In this document: positions 25,585 to 34,147 of the stretch, in pieces
How positions within the stretch are numbered: the first letter of the stretch is position 1
Layout of the letters: each line of letters starts with the position of its first letter
The notes under the pieces: model-generated
Told to the model about the DNA's origin: nothing
Databases searched by the model: none
What the model saw: only the letters and a program-made list of their open reading frames with translations
NCBI RefSeq assembly: GCF_002803065.1
Contig: NZ_NNBL01000020.1
Coordinates: 62,001 to 126,000 of the forward strand
DNA from: Streptomyces sp. CB01635
GTDB lineage: Bacteria; Actinomycetota; Actinomycetes; Streptomycetales; Streptomycetaceae
DNA length: 64,000 nt
Direction of reading: 5' to 3'
Program-made: the position numbers and the translations under genes

Positions 25585-27705
25585 TCAGCGGGGACGTCGT
25601 TCATCCTCTGGCGCGAACGACAGGCTGCGGGCGATCAGCAGGGCGACGTCGTCGTGGTCGTCGGGCAGTCGGAGGTCGTGCAGGAGCCGGTCGCAGGTTT
25701 CTTCCAGCGGGCAGTCGAGTGCTTCCAGGACGCGCAGGAGCGTGTCGAGGCGCTCGTCGATGGGGTGGTGGCGGGTTTCGACCAGTCCGTCGGTGTAGAG
25801 GATCAGCTGGTCACCCGGGTCGAGGCAGAGAGTGGTGGTCTCGAACGGGACGCCACCCACGCCGAGTGGGGTACCGGTGGGCAGGTCGAGCAGCTGGGGA
25901 TGCTTGCCGTCGCGGATGAGGACGGGGGGCAGGTGGCCGGCGTTGGCGATGTGGCACTCCCCACGGCGGGGGTCGTAGGCGGCGTAGAGGCAGGTGGCGA
26001 TGTATGGCTCCAGTCCGGAGGTGATCGTGTCGAGCTGTTGGAGGACGCGGGTGGGGTCGAGGTCCAGGCCGGCGAAGGCGGCGGTCGCGGTGCGCAGACG
26101 GCCCATGGTCGCGGCGGCGTCGATACCGCTGCCCATGACGTCGCCCACGACGAGGGCCGTCCGGTCGCCGCCCAGGGGGAGGACGTCGTACCAGTCGCCG
26201 CCGATTTCGTAGGCCGCCTGTGCGGGCTGGTACCGGGAGGCGACCTGCAGGCCGGGCAGGTGGGGTGGATGGTGGGGGAGCAGGCTGCGCTGCAGGGTCT
26301 CGGCGGCGTTGCGCACGCTCTGGTGGGCACGGGCGTTGTCGATGCACACCGCGGTGCGGGAGGCCAGTTCGGCGGCGATGGCGAGGTCGTCCTCGTCGAA
26401 GGGCCGTGGGTCGCGGGCGCGGGTCAGCCCCAGGAAGCCAAGGACGGTGGCGCGGGCAATGAGTGGGACGGCCATGTAGGAGTGCACTCCGGCGCGGGCC
26501 AGCAGCGTTGCGGCGTGGTCGTCCCGGGCGATGGATGTCAGGTCGTTTCCGTCGGCGTGGGGGATCAAGATGGGTCGACCGGTGCGCACACAGCGGGTGG
26601 CCACACGGTTGTCTTCGTACGCGGCGATGTGCCCGGGCGGATCGGCGGCTTGGAGGGCCTCGGTGGGGTGGGAGGCCTTGAGCGCGAGGGCACGGAAGAA
26701 TGCGGGACCGGCGGTGGTGCGAGGCCGGTGCTCGTCGATGACGGAGTCGAGCACGTCGACGGAGACCACGTCGGCGAGTTCGGGAACGGTGACGTCGGCC
26801 AGCTCCCGGGCGGTCTGTGCGATGTCCAGGGTGGTGCCGATGCGGGCGGAGCCGTCGGCGATCACGGCCAGGCGCCGCCGCGTCGCGGTCGCCTCCTGGG
26901 CCGATTGGTAACGCTCGGTGACGTCTGTGACGAGTTCGGCCACCCCGAGCACGCGGCCCTGGGTGTCTTCCAGCCGGTAGGCCGAGATCGCCCAGGCGTG
27001 CAGGCGCGGTGCCTCGTCGGCCGGGCTGTGGCCGACGATGGTGGACTGGTCGATCAGGGGCATCCCGGTGTCGAGGACCTGCCGCATCGCGGCCTCGGGC
27101 GTTTCGAACTTCGCAGCCGTCATGATCTCGCGGTAGTGGCGACCGAGGTGGTCTTTCGCGGGGACGCCGTGCATCCGCTCCAGCGCGGGGTTGACTGCCA
27201 GGTACCGCAGGTCGGAGTCGAGGATGGCGATTCCGATGGGGGACTGGGAGATCAGCCGGGTGGAGAGGGCTACGTCCCGCTCCACCTCGCGCAGTGTGGG
27301 CGCGTCGGTGCCCAGTCCAAGGGCGTAGAAGTCGCCGCGGTCGTCCAGGAGCCGCATGTTGCGCAGCTCCACCAGCCGTGTGCCGCCGTCCTTTCGACGG
27401 GCGGGGAACGTGCCACCCCAGCTCCGGCCCGACTCCATGACCTCGGCGAACTTCTTGAGCACCCAATCACAGTCCTCCTCGGGGACGAGTAGCTGTGCGG
27501 CGTGCTGCCCGAGCGCTTCCTCGGCGGTGTAGCCGTACAGCTCCTCGGCCTGCGGACTCCACAGGACGACCCGTCCCTCGGCGTCCAGCAGCACGGCCGC
27601 CACTCCCAGAAGGTTCATCAACCCACTCGGCTGTGATGGTTCGTCGCTCGCTCGGCCGCTGAACACCTCGCCGATGTCCGGGGGAGGCCACTCGGCTTCG
27701 CTCAT
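25585..27705 (-). CDS. PAS-PAS-GAF-SpoIIE (PP2C) phosphatase, RsbU-like
   Basis: 706 aa from ATG at 27705 (GGAG eight bases upstream). Domains in order: PAS (about 30-140, LLGVAAVLLDAEGRVVLWSP), PAS (about 150-270, ISQSPIGIAILDSDLRYLAV), GAF (about 290-450) and a SpoIIE-type PP2C domain (about 470-695). The phosphatase residues are intact: GGDWYDV (Asp504), VVGDVMGSG, LILYTDGLVE and the closing DHDDVALL. It should dephosphorylate an anti-sigma-factor antagonist in response to signals sensed by PAS/GAF. No antagonist or sigma-factor gene is adjacent, so it acts on distant partners. It is cytoplasmic, with no membrane segments. Confidence 0.9.
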   Translation of the reverse strand: MSEAEWPPPDIGEVFSGRASDEPSQPSGLMNLLGVAAVLLDAEGRVVLWSPQAEELYGYTAEEALGQHAAQLLVPEEDCDWVLKKFAEVMESGRSWGGTFPARRKDGGTRLVELRNMRLLDDRGDFYALGLGTDAPTLREVERDVALSTRLISQSPIGIAILDSDLRYLAVNPALERMHGVPAKDHLGRHYREIMTAAKFETPEAAMRQVLDTGMPLIDQSTIVGHSPADEAPRLHAWAISAYRLEDTQGRVLGVAELVTDVTERYQSAQEATATRRRLAVIADGSARIGTTLDIAQTARELADVTVPELADVVSVDVLDSVIDEHRPRTTAGPAFFRALALKASHPTEALQAADPPGHIAAYEDNRVATRCVRTGRPILIPHADGNDLTSIARDDHAATLLARAGVHSYMAVPLIARATVLGFLGLTRARDPRPFDEDDLAIAAELASRTAVCIDNARAHQSVRNAAETLQRSLLPHHPPHLPGLQVASRYQPAQAAYEIGGDWYDVLPLGGDRTALVVGDVMGSGIDAAATMGRLRTATAAFAGLDLDPTRVLQQLDTITSGLEPYIATCLYAAYDPRRGECHIANAGHLPPVLIRDGKHPQLLDLPTGTPLGVGGVPFETTTLCLDPGDQLILYTDGLVETRHHPIDERLDTLLRVLEALDCPLEETCDRLLHDLRLPDDHDDVALLIARSLSFAPEDERRPR

Positions 27706-28018
27706 TGCAGGCACTCCTTCTGCCCGCCGACGCCACATGAGCCACCCCTCGGACTGGGGCGCGGCCTGTTTGCGCCTGCTGGCGGCTTCGACTTCCATGG
27801 TCACCCAGACCACCGGAGAACACACCCCATTCGCGTGGCGCGGGCCTGTACGGGAAGGGTGGTGTCCGGCAGGCCGCCGTTGGCACAGGCGGCACGCTCG
27901 GGCGCCTATCTTCGTGGGACCGTAGGGCTGACCGGTGGCTGAGGGCGCTGTGCAGGAGAGGGGCATCGCCCCGAATGCGACGGCGAGCGCGAGGACGGGC
28001 TGCCTCGCAGTTCTCCCG
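27706..28018. other. Non-coding gap between the two SpoIIE-type genes
   Basis: 313 bp. No convincing coding frame, hairpin or repeated site was found. It presumably contains the promoter of the downstream phosphatase gene (starts at 27705). Confidence 0.5.
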
Positions 28019-30307
28019 CTACTCCGGCTCTGCAGCCACCGTGCCCTGTTGCGCCCACACTGTCTTGCCCTGGACGTGGTAACGGACGCCCCAGGCGTCG
28101 GTGATGCTGGCGACGATGAACAGGCCGCGGCCCCCTTCATCGATCGCGCGGGCATGCTTGAGGTGCGGGACGCTTGTCCCCGCGTCACGGATCTCGCAGG
28201 TCAGACGGTCGTCGAGGATGAGCCGCAGGCGGTACGGCGGGGCGCCGTACCGGACTGCGTTGGCGACCAGTTCACTGACGATGAGTTCGGTGGTGAACGC
28301 TGACTCTTCGCTGATCTTCCAAGCGGCGAGTTGTCTGCGTGCGGCCTTTCGGGCCGCTGGGACGGCCGCCAGATCCTCGGCCAGTGCAACCGTCAGCACT
28401 CTGTCCGGGGGCAGACCTCGAGCACGCGCCAGCAGCAGCATCTTCTCCGTGTCGTGGCGGTCTCGCAGCGCGTAGGAGAGTGTGTCGCAGACTTCGGTCA
28501 GGGGCAGCGTCGCTCCTTCCCGCAGCAGTACACGCAGCGTCGGCGAGGTCTCCAACAGGTCCTCATTGCCGACCGCAAGCGTGCTGCCTGCCGGCATCGT
28601 GATCTCAGTGGCAGGAAAAGGGGCGTGATCGGTGCCGGCGAGCACCGGACCTCCCGGAGTCGTCACCGTCGCCGACTCGCCGTCAGGAAGGACGAGATAC
28701 GGCTCCGAGAGTCCCGCGCGAACGAGCGTGCACGTGTGGTCGACCGAGTCGTAGATCGCGATCAGGCACGCAGCCGTGAGCGGTTCACTGTTCAGGGGGT
28801 CTCCCGCCGGCAGCGCTGCCCGTTCCGTGGCCAGTCGCTCGGCGGTGTCGCTCAGCCGTGCCATCAGTTCCTGCGGCTCCAAGTCGAGTGCGGCCAGCGC
28901 GTGGATGACGGTCCTGAGCTGTCCCATGGTGGTAGCAGTCGCCACGCCTCGTCCGGCCACGTCTCCGAGCACCAACGCGACTCGGCCGCCCGCCAGTTCG
29001 ATCGTGTCGAACCATGCGCCTCCGCCACCCGGACCGGGGATGTGCATCGTGGCCACGTCCACCGTGGACGGAACCGGCGACTTCTGCGGCAGGAGCTGAC
29101 GCTTCACGGTTGCTGCGATGGTCCGTTCCCGCGTGTAACGCCGTGCGTTGTCGATACACAGCGCCGCGTGCGCGCAGACATCCGTCGTCAGCGTGACGTC
29201 GTGCTCGTCAAAGGGCTCCTCGTCCCCGTGCCGATAGAAGCTGACCACGCCCAGAGCTTCGCCGCGCACGGTAAGAGGGGCGACGATCAGGGAGTGCGCA
29301 TCTGACCGCACGATGGAGTTCGCCCGCGCCGGATCCGCCGACAGCCAGGGACTGTCTTCGGCCACACTGAGAAGCCGCGGACGCAGGTCGTTGAGGACTC
29401 GTGAGAACGGTGTGCCGTCCGGGAGCCGACGAACGTCGCCCACCGCGTGTGCCGACACCAGCCCTTTGAATGCAGCGCGCCGCAAGGGCACGTCGTAGGC
29501 CACCGGAGCCAACGGCGGCTCCTGCCCCCGGAACACGTCCTCGATGACCTCGACCACCACAATGCCTGAGAACGTCGGCACGACAGCCTCGACCAACTCC
29601 TGGCACACGGACATGACGTCGAGTCGGTCCCCGACGGTTGTGCGGACCCGCTCCAAGACCTTCAACCGGCGCAACGTCCGCTCGCGGTCCGTCACGTCCA
29701 TGGCCGAGGCGACCAGGCACTGAGTCCGGCCGTCACGTCCTTCGACGCGGACGTACGACAGGGAGTAGACCACGGGACGACTGGTGCCCTCCGCTCCTGC
29801 GGACCGCACGACACGCTGCAGCGCCGGCTCACCGCTCGCAAGAACCAGCCGCGCCACCGCACGCTCGTTCGCTGGATCCTCAAGCCCGAGCGTCGAAGCG
29901 AAATCCGGGCCGGCCTGGGTCTCCTTCACGGCCGGCTGTGCCTCGGGCGTACGGGCCCGGGACCTGACGATACGCAGGTCGCAGTCCAGAACGTACAAGT
30001 CCATGGGTGCGTCAGCGAACAACGCCTGCAAGACCGCGATGTCCCGCTCGGTTGAACCAGAGCCTTCTGCTGCGCTTACCTCCCAGGTCAGCGAACCACC
30101 GGAGAGCGCGGGTCGTACCGACACCTCCCCCAGAGCCGCCAGTGCCGCCACGACCTCGGACGCAGGGGAGCCCGGCCGTACCAGGCCGGCCACAGTGCGC
30201 CCCTCGGCATCCGCCCGGGACCAGCCGAGCAGTTCTCGGGCCTGGGCAGACCACTCGAGAATTCGCCCATCATCGGCGATACGCATGAGGACTGCACTGG
30301 CCGGCAT
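28019..30307 (-). CDS. PAS-GAF-SpoIIE-like protein with C-terminal HATPase; phosphatase part degenerate
   Basis: 762 aa from ATG at 30307 (GGAGG six bases upstream). Order: PAS-like region (1-100), PAS (about 95-210), GAF (about 230-390), SpoIIE-like domain (about 400-620), HATPase_c_2 (about 640-760). The ATPase keeps SELVANAVRYG, IRDAGTSVP and EGGRGLFIV, as in RsbW-type anti-sigma kinases. The phosphatase core deviates: the GGDW motif reads GGAWFD (Ala431), the TDGLVE site reads NEDLLE, and the final DDVALL reads HDTEKMLLL; only VLGDVAGRG is normal. It probably acts as a kinase/anti-sigma module with a sensory pseudophosphatase. It lies directly upstream of the intact phosphatase gene. Confidence 0.88.
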   Translation of the reverse strand: MPASAVLMRIADDGRILEWSAQARELLGWSRADAEGRTVAGLVRPGSPASEVVAALAALGEVSVRPALSGGSLTWEVSAAEGSGSTERDIAVLQALFADAPMDLYVLDCDLRIVRSRARTPEAQPAVKETQAGPDFASTLGLEDPANERAVARLVLASGEPALQRVVRSAGAEGTSRPVVYSLSYVRVEGRDGRTQCLVASAMDVTDRERTLRRLKVLERVRTTVGDRLDVMSVCQELVEAVVPTFSGIVVVEVIEDVFRGQEPPLAPVAYDVPLRRAAFKGLVSAHAVGDVRRLPDGTPFSRVLNDLRPRLLSVAEDSPWLSADPARANSIVRSDAHSLIVAPLTVRGEALGVVSFYRHGDEEPFDEHDVTLTTDVCAHAALCIDNARRYTRERTIAATVKRQLLPQKSPVPSTVDVATMHIPGPGGGGAWFDTIELAGGRVALVLGDVAGRGVATATTMGQLRTVIHALAALDLEPQELMARLSDTAERLATERAALPAGDPLNSEPLTAACLIAIYDSVDHTCTLVRAGLSEPYLVLPDGESATVTTPGGPVLAGTDHAPFPATEITMPAGSTLAVGNEDLLETSPTLRVLLREGATLPLTEVCDTLSYALRDRHDTEKMLLLARARGLPPDRVLTVALAEDLAAVPAARKAARRQLAAWKISEESAFTTELIVSELVANAVRYGAPPYRLRLILDDRLTCEIRDAGTSVPHLKHARAIDEGGRGLFIVASITDAWGVRYHVQGKTVWAQQGTVAAEPE

Positions 30308-30649
30308 GGCACACCTCCGCTTCGGCACGCACATACGCGCCACTTCCATAGTGATGTGCGGAGGCGCGCTGCTCACCTCGGTCGGCCACCGCACGGAGAG
30401 ATGCCGTCGAATGGCGCGCGTCACGAAGAGTCGCCGAGCAGATGCGCAAGGTTCGGGCGGGCTGCTGACGCCGAGGCAGTCCCTCGGGCGGGGCCGGCAC
30501 GTGGCGTACCCGCGTGAGCTCGGCCCGCTGGGATGAGTGGGGTGTGCAAGCCGGACTGAGCACAGCGGGGCGATGCAGCCTGTCCATGCCGACCTCAATC
30601 AACTTCATCCGGCCGACGCGGTGATCCATCTCGGGGAGCGGATTCCGCC
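30308..30649. other. Intergenic stretch without recognised gene
   Basis: About 340 bp upstream of the HATPase-containing gene. Several open frames exist on both strands, but none shows family features or a good start. The promoter of the gene starting at 30307 should lie here. Confidence 0.45.
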
Positions 30650-30990
30650 GAGGGCACGGCGGACGTCGGCCGCGCAGCGGCGGAGGCACTGCGGGACGGC
30701 GTGCGGCCCCACCCCTATGCGCACACCGGCGGGGTGTGGGCGTACGGCGACGCCGACGGGGTCGTCGACGAGAACGCCCCGCTGAATCCGCCGCGCATCA
30801 CTGCCTGGCTGGTGGAGAACGAGAAGCGTGTGCTGTCCCTGGGTCGCCGAGGGTCCGTCGATCTCTCACCGCCGCCGACCTCGCCCGCCGCACCGTCAGC
30901 GAGGGGTACGGCGTCTGTCTGACGTACAACCTCGTCGGCGCCGATCGCGGCGCCGACGTCTCCGTGTTCACCAGGCGCGGTCACACGTCA
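30650..30990 (+). pseudogene. Remnant of an NAD-dependent epimerase/dehydratase-like gene
   Basis: The + strand encodes HTGGVWAYGDADGVVDENAP followed by PPRITAWLVENEKRVLSLG, the mid-region of NmrA/epimerase-type atypical SDRs. The glycine-rich N-terminus is absent and homology stops after about 60 codons, where the frame becomes low-complexity. A second short piece (GYGVCLTYN...DVSVFTRRG) is in another frame. No functional protein is likely. Confidence 0.5.
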
Positions 30991-31100
30991 TGGCCACGTC
31001 GATAGTGCGGGCGCAGTGAGAGGCAGGGGTGGGCGTCGGCGATGAGTTCCCGGGTCGTACCGGGTCTACGGGACAGCCTCCGCCGACGAGAGGACCGATC

Positions 31101-31709
31101 ATGCCCACCGCCGAGACCCCGCGGAACCCCGATGCCGCCTCGCCGATCACCGACACCGAACGGCAGACCGCATCGGGCAAGGTGCTCTGGCACTTCACGA
31201 TGTCGCTGGACGGCTTCGTGGCGGGGCCGGGTCATTCCATGGACTGGATGACAGGCTTCTCGTCCCGGCCCGGCCTTGTCGAGGAGTACGCGCAGACGAC
31301 CGGCGCCGTGCTGGGAGGCCGGGACGGCTGGGACGCCTACCCCGACGCGAGTGCGACCTACGGCGGCCACTGGCAGGGGCCCGTGTTCGTCCTCACCCAC
31401 CGTCCCGAGGACCTGAAGCCCGCCGACGGCGTGACGTTCCTCAACTGCGATGTGGCCGAGGCGGTCCGGATCGCTCTGGACGCGGCCGGGGGCAAGAACC
31501 TTGAGGTCCTGTCACCCTCGATCGGCCGTCAGCTCCTGGAGCGCGGGCTCATCGACGAGATCGACCTGCACATCGCGCCGGTCCTGCTCGGCGACGGGAT
31601 CCGCCTGTTCGACAACCCGGGAGGCTCGCCGGTCCGACTCGGTCTTGTCAACGGCAGCGACCCGTCGCTCGTGGTGAACGTGCGCTACCGCCCGGCCTCC
31701 GCCGGTTGA
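31101..31709 (+). CDS. Dihydrofolate-reductase-fold protein (RibD C-terminal type)
   Basis: 202 aa from ATG at 31101 with GAGAGG upstream. After a polar N-terminal tail of about 25 residues the DHFR/RibD core begins: VLWHFTMSLDGFVAGPGHSMDWM, then AVLGGRDGWDAYP, FVLTHRPEDLKPADGVTF and IGRQLLERGLIDEIDLHIAPVLLGDG. This family contains pyrimidine reductases and many stand-alone reductases of unknown substrate. It is a single gene between an epimerase remnant and a membrane protein gene. Function beyond NADPH-dependent reductase is not predictable. Confidence 0.85.
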   Translation: MPTAETPRNPDAASPITDTERQTASGKVLWHFTMSLDGFVAGPGHSMDWMTGFSSRPGLVEEYAQTTGAVLGGRDGWDAYPDASATYGGHWQGPVFVLTHRPEDLKPADGVTFLNCDVAEAVRIALDAAGGKNLEVLSPSIGRQLLERGLIDEIDLHIAPVLLGDGIRLFDNPGGSPVRLGLVNGSDPSLVVNVRYRPASAG

Positions 31710-31819
31710 ACCGCCGGCATCGATACCGCCGCCGCATCGTCCGGTAGGGGTCCGCCGGGACGCGGCGCCTCTATTCTGTTGCCGCTCGTGTTCCATCAGT
31801 CACACCTCGGGGGAAACAC

Positions 31820-32782
31820 ATGAACGCCTGGAATCCGGGCGGGCAGCCGCCCTACGACCCGCAGGCAGGGCACCGGCCCCGGCCCGGCCCGTACCCGCCG
31901 CCTCAGGGCCCGTACCCGCCACAGCCGCCCAACGGCGGTTACCCGCCGCAGATCCCGCACCCGTACGGGCCCCCTCCCAACGGGCCGCACCCGTATCCGC
32001 CGCACCCCGGCCCGCCGCCCGCCCCTGGCCCCTTCCAGCGGCTGCGGCAGAAGGTCGGCCCCATCCACACCGCGCGCCGGGTGTTCAAGCCGTCCCGCTC
32101 CGGCATCGTCGACGACGCCCTGGTCGCCCGTGTCCAGAAGATCCGCACCCTGGTCGGTCTGGGCGCGGTGGTGTGGGTGTCGATGTCCTACAAGCTCGCC
32201 AACTCGGTGAGCGACGTCGTCAGTGACCGGGGGGACCAGGCCTGGCTCAGCGTCCTGATGCTGTCCGTGACGTTCCCCGTCGCCGTGGGAGTACTGCTCG
32301 CCCTCGCCGCTCCCTCGGCCCGCCGCGAGCTGCTGCGCCGGGCCGCCAAGTCGTTCGGCGCGATGGTGTCCATCGTGGCGGCGGTGGGCGTGTTCCCGGC
32401 GATCATGCTCACCGGCTTCATGGAGGGCAGGTTCGCCACCAACCCGGTGATGGCCGTCGTCACGTACTCCGTCCTCGTGCTGACCTTTGTGTGGGTGGTG
32501 CCGTTCATCTTCTGGGGCATCGGCCTGGCGCTCGTGTACGTGTTCCGCACCGCGGACATCCACGAGACCGTGCCGCCGCTGCTGGCCATGACGCTGGTCT
32601 GGGAGATGACGCTCGTCGACCTGTTCACCGGCGCCTACGCGGGTGTGCCGGGCCCGCTCCGGGTGCTGCTCATGCTCGGGGCCCCCGCCTCGGTGACCGC
32701 CGTCGGCCTGTGGGAACTGCACCGCCTGCGTGCCCACTTCGGCATCGGGGTCCGCGACATGCTGATGCGGCAAGCGGGTTAG
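31820..32782 (+). CDS. Proline-rich multi-pass membrane protein
   Basis: 320 aa. The first 75 residues are a Pro/Gly/Tyr-rich cytoplasmic tail (repeated PPQGPYPPQPP-like runs). About six hydrophobic helices follow, including LVGLGAVVWVSMSYKLA, WLSVLMLSVTFPVAVGVLLAL and WVVPFIFWGIGLALVYVF, and a short basic tail. No catalytic motif or known domain is evident. Such proline-rich-tailed membrane proteins are common in actinomycetes and mostly uncharacterised. It stands alone, with 72 bp before the acetyltransferase gene. Confidence 0.75.
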   Translation: MNAWNPGGQPPYDPQAGHRPRPGPYPPPQGPYPPQPPNGGYPPQIPHPYGPPPNGPHPYPPHPGPPPAPGPFQRLRQKVGPIHTARRVFKPSRSGIVDDALVARVQKIRTLVGLGAVVWVSMSYKLANSVSDVVSDRGDQAWLSVLMLSVTFPVAVGVLLALAAPSARRELLRRAAKSFGAMVSIVAAVGVFPAIMLTGFMEGRFATNPVMAVVTYSVLVLTFVWVVPFIFWGIGLALVYVFRTADIHETVPPLLAMTLVWEMTLVDLFTGAYAGVPGPLRVLLMLGAPASVTAVGLWELHRLRAHFGIGVRDMLMRQAG

Positions 32783-32823
32783 CCGGGCCGAGCGCCCTGC
32801 GCTCGGTGACTCGCCGATCGCGA

Positions 32824-32853
32824 GCGTACGTTCTCGAGTGTACGATCGTACGC
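32824..32853. promoter_or_regulatory. Inverted repeat before the acetyltransferase-TetR operon
   Basis: Arms GCGTACG (32824-32830) and CGTACGC (32847-32853), with a perfect 12-bp palindrome GTACGATCGTAC at 32840-32851 inside. It directly abuts the ATG of the acetyltransferase gene, so binding would block initiation. The TetR protein encoded 600 bp downstream is the obvious candidate. Confidence 0.5.
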
Positions 32854-33438
32854 ATGACAACGACGGACTCCTTCGCCGACGACCCGCGCACGAACCTGGA
32901 GCGCATGCTCGCGGGTGACCTCTACATCGCCGACGATCCGGAGATCGCCCGGCGTCAGCGGAGGGCGATGCAGCTGGCGGCCCGCTACCAGGCCGCCTTC
33001 GTCGTGGATGCCGACAAGGCCCGGCCGATTCTGGCCGACCTGCTCGACTCCGTGGGGGAGGGCGTCGAGGTGCGGCCGCCGCTGTTCGTCGACTACGGCA
33101 GCAACATCGCCATCGGCGCCCGCACCTTCGTCAATTACCACCTCACCGCGCTCGACGTCGCCCGGATCGCCATCGGCGAGGACTGCCAGATCGGCCCCAA
33201 CGTCCAACTCCTCACCCCCACCCACCCGGTGGAGCCGCAGCCCCGCCGCGACAAGCTGGAAGCCGCGCTGCCCATCACCATCGGCGACAACGTCTGGCTC
33301 GGCGGCGGGGTCATCGTGTGTCCCGGGGTGACCATCGGGGACAACTCCGTCATCGGCGCCGGCGCCGTCGTCACCAAGGACATCCCGGCGAACGTCGTCG
33401 CCGTGGGCAACCCCGCCCGCCCCGTCCGCACCCTCTGA
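32854..33438 (+). CDS. Maltose/galactoside O-acetyltransferase-like protein (hexapeptide repeat)
   Basis: 194 aa. N-terminal Maa domain (TNLERMLAGDLYIADDPEIA), then a left-handed beta-helix of hexapeptide repeats: NIAIGARTFVNYHLTALDVARI, the catalytic-histidine region LLTPTHPVEP, and IGDNVWLGGGVIVCPGVTIG. It closes with the typical VVAVGNPARPVRTL. It transfers acetyl from acetyl-CoA to a sugar hydroxyl, probably as a trimer. It precedes a TetR gene by 11 bp and both follow the palindrome at 32824-32853. Confidence 0.9.
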   Translation: MTTTDSFADDPRTNLERMLAGDLYIADDPEIARRQRRAMQLAARYQAAFVVDADKARPILADLLDSVGEGVEVRPPLFVDYGSNIAIGARTFVNYHLTALDVARIAIGEDCQIGPNVQLLTPTHPVEPQPRRDKLEAALPITIGDNVWLGGGVIVCPGVTIGDNSVIGAGAVVTKDIPANVVAVGNPARPVRTL

Positions 33439-33449
33439 CCGGCGCACCC

Positions 33450-33992
33450 ATGGCCACCGGACGCACGGACCCGCAGCGCCGCGAGCGCATCCTCGCCGCC
33501 ACCCTCGACCACATCGCCGAAGAGGGCGTCGCCGGGGTCTCCCACCGCAAGATCGCCGTGCGAGCCGACGTGCCGCTCGGCTCGATGACCTACCACTTCG
33601 CAGGCATCGACGACCTGTTGCGCGAGGCCTTCAAACGGTTCGCCGACCAGATCGTCGCCGTGTTCGAGCGGCACCTGGCCGACGCCGGCACCCCCGAGCG
33701 GGCCCGGGAAGCCGTCACCGACCTCATCCACGCGCTCTCCGAAGGGCCGCGCCGCGATCTCGTCCTCACCCACGAGCTGTACGCCCTCGCCGCCCGCCGC
33801 GACGAGTACCGCGAACTCACCCACGCCTGGACGGCCCGCAGCCGCGACCTCCTGGAGCGGCATTTCGACGCGGACACCGCCCGCCAACTGGACGCGCTGA
33901 TGGAGGGGTTGGTCCTGCACCGTTCCCTCGACACGGCCCCGCAGGGCCGCGAACTGACGCGGGCGGCCGTGCGGCGCCTGACCTCCGGCTGA
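33450..33992 (+). CDS. TetR-family regulator
   Basis: 180 aa. N-terminal TetR helix-turn-helix (RRERILAATLDHIAEEGVAG, then ISH-type recognition in VSHRKIAVRADVPLGSMTYHF) and an all-helical ligand domain. The YHFAGIDDLLREAF segment is typical. It is cotranscribed with the acetyltransferase gene 11 bp upstream and likely autoregulates both through the palindrome overlapping their start region. A hairpin terminator follows at 34030-34069. Confidence 0.85.
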   Translation: MATGRTDPQRRERILAATLDHIAEEGVAGVSHRKIAVRADVPLGSMTYHFAGIDDLLREAFKRFADQIVAVFERHLADAGTPERAREAVTDLIHALSEGPRRDLVLTHELYALAARRDEYRELTHAWTARSRDLLERHFDADTARQLDALMEGLVLHRSLDTAPQGRELTRAAVRRLTSG

Positions 33993-34029
33993 TCTCCGTC
34001 CGGCGTTCGGCGCGTGGCCGGCCCTGAGC

Positions 34030-34069
34030 AGCCCGTGGGGTGCGGACCTGACCCCGTACCCCACGGGCT
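34030..34069. terminator. Hairpin terminator after the TetR gene
   Basis: 12-bp perfect arms AGCCCGTGGGGT and ACCCCACGGGCT with a 16-base loop, 38 bp beyond the TetR stop and 79 bp before the next start on the same strand. Confidence 0.7.
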
Positions 34070-34147
34070 CCCATCCGTCGGCCTGCGCACTAGGGTCTGA
34101 TCGCCACCGCCAGGACACGGTGGCGTTGGACGAGGAGGGTGGCCGCG

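Noticed and set aside
25069-27492. An 807-codon + strand open frame opposite the SpoIIE-type phosphatase
   Set aside because: Composition is dominated by Gly, Val and Asp without motifs, while the minus strand gives clear PAS, GAF and PP2C domains over the same bases.
31830-32040. Proline-codon-rich repetitive DNA as a tandem repeat element
   Set aside because: It encodes the Pro/Gly-rich tail of a membrane protein in a single good frame, and the repetition is explained by amino-acid composition.
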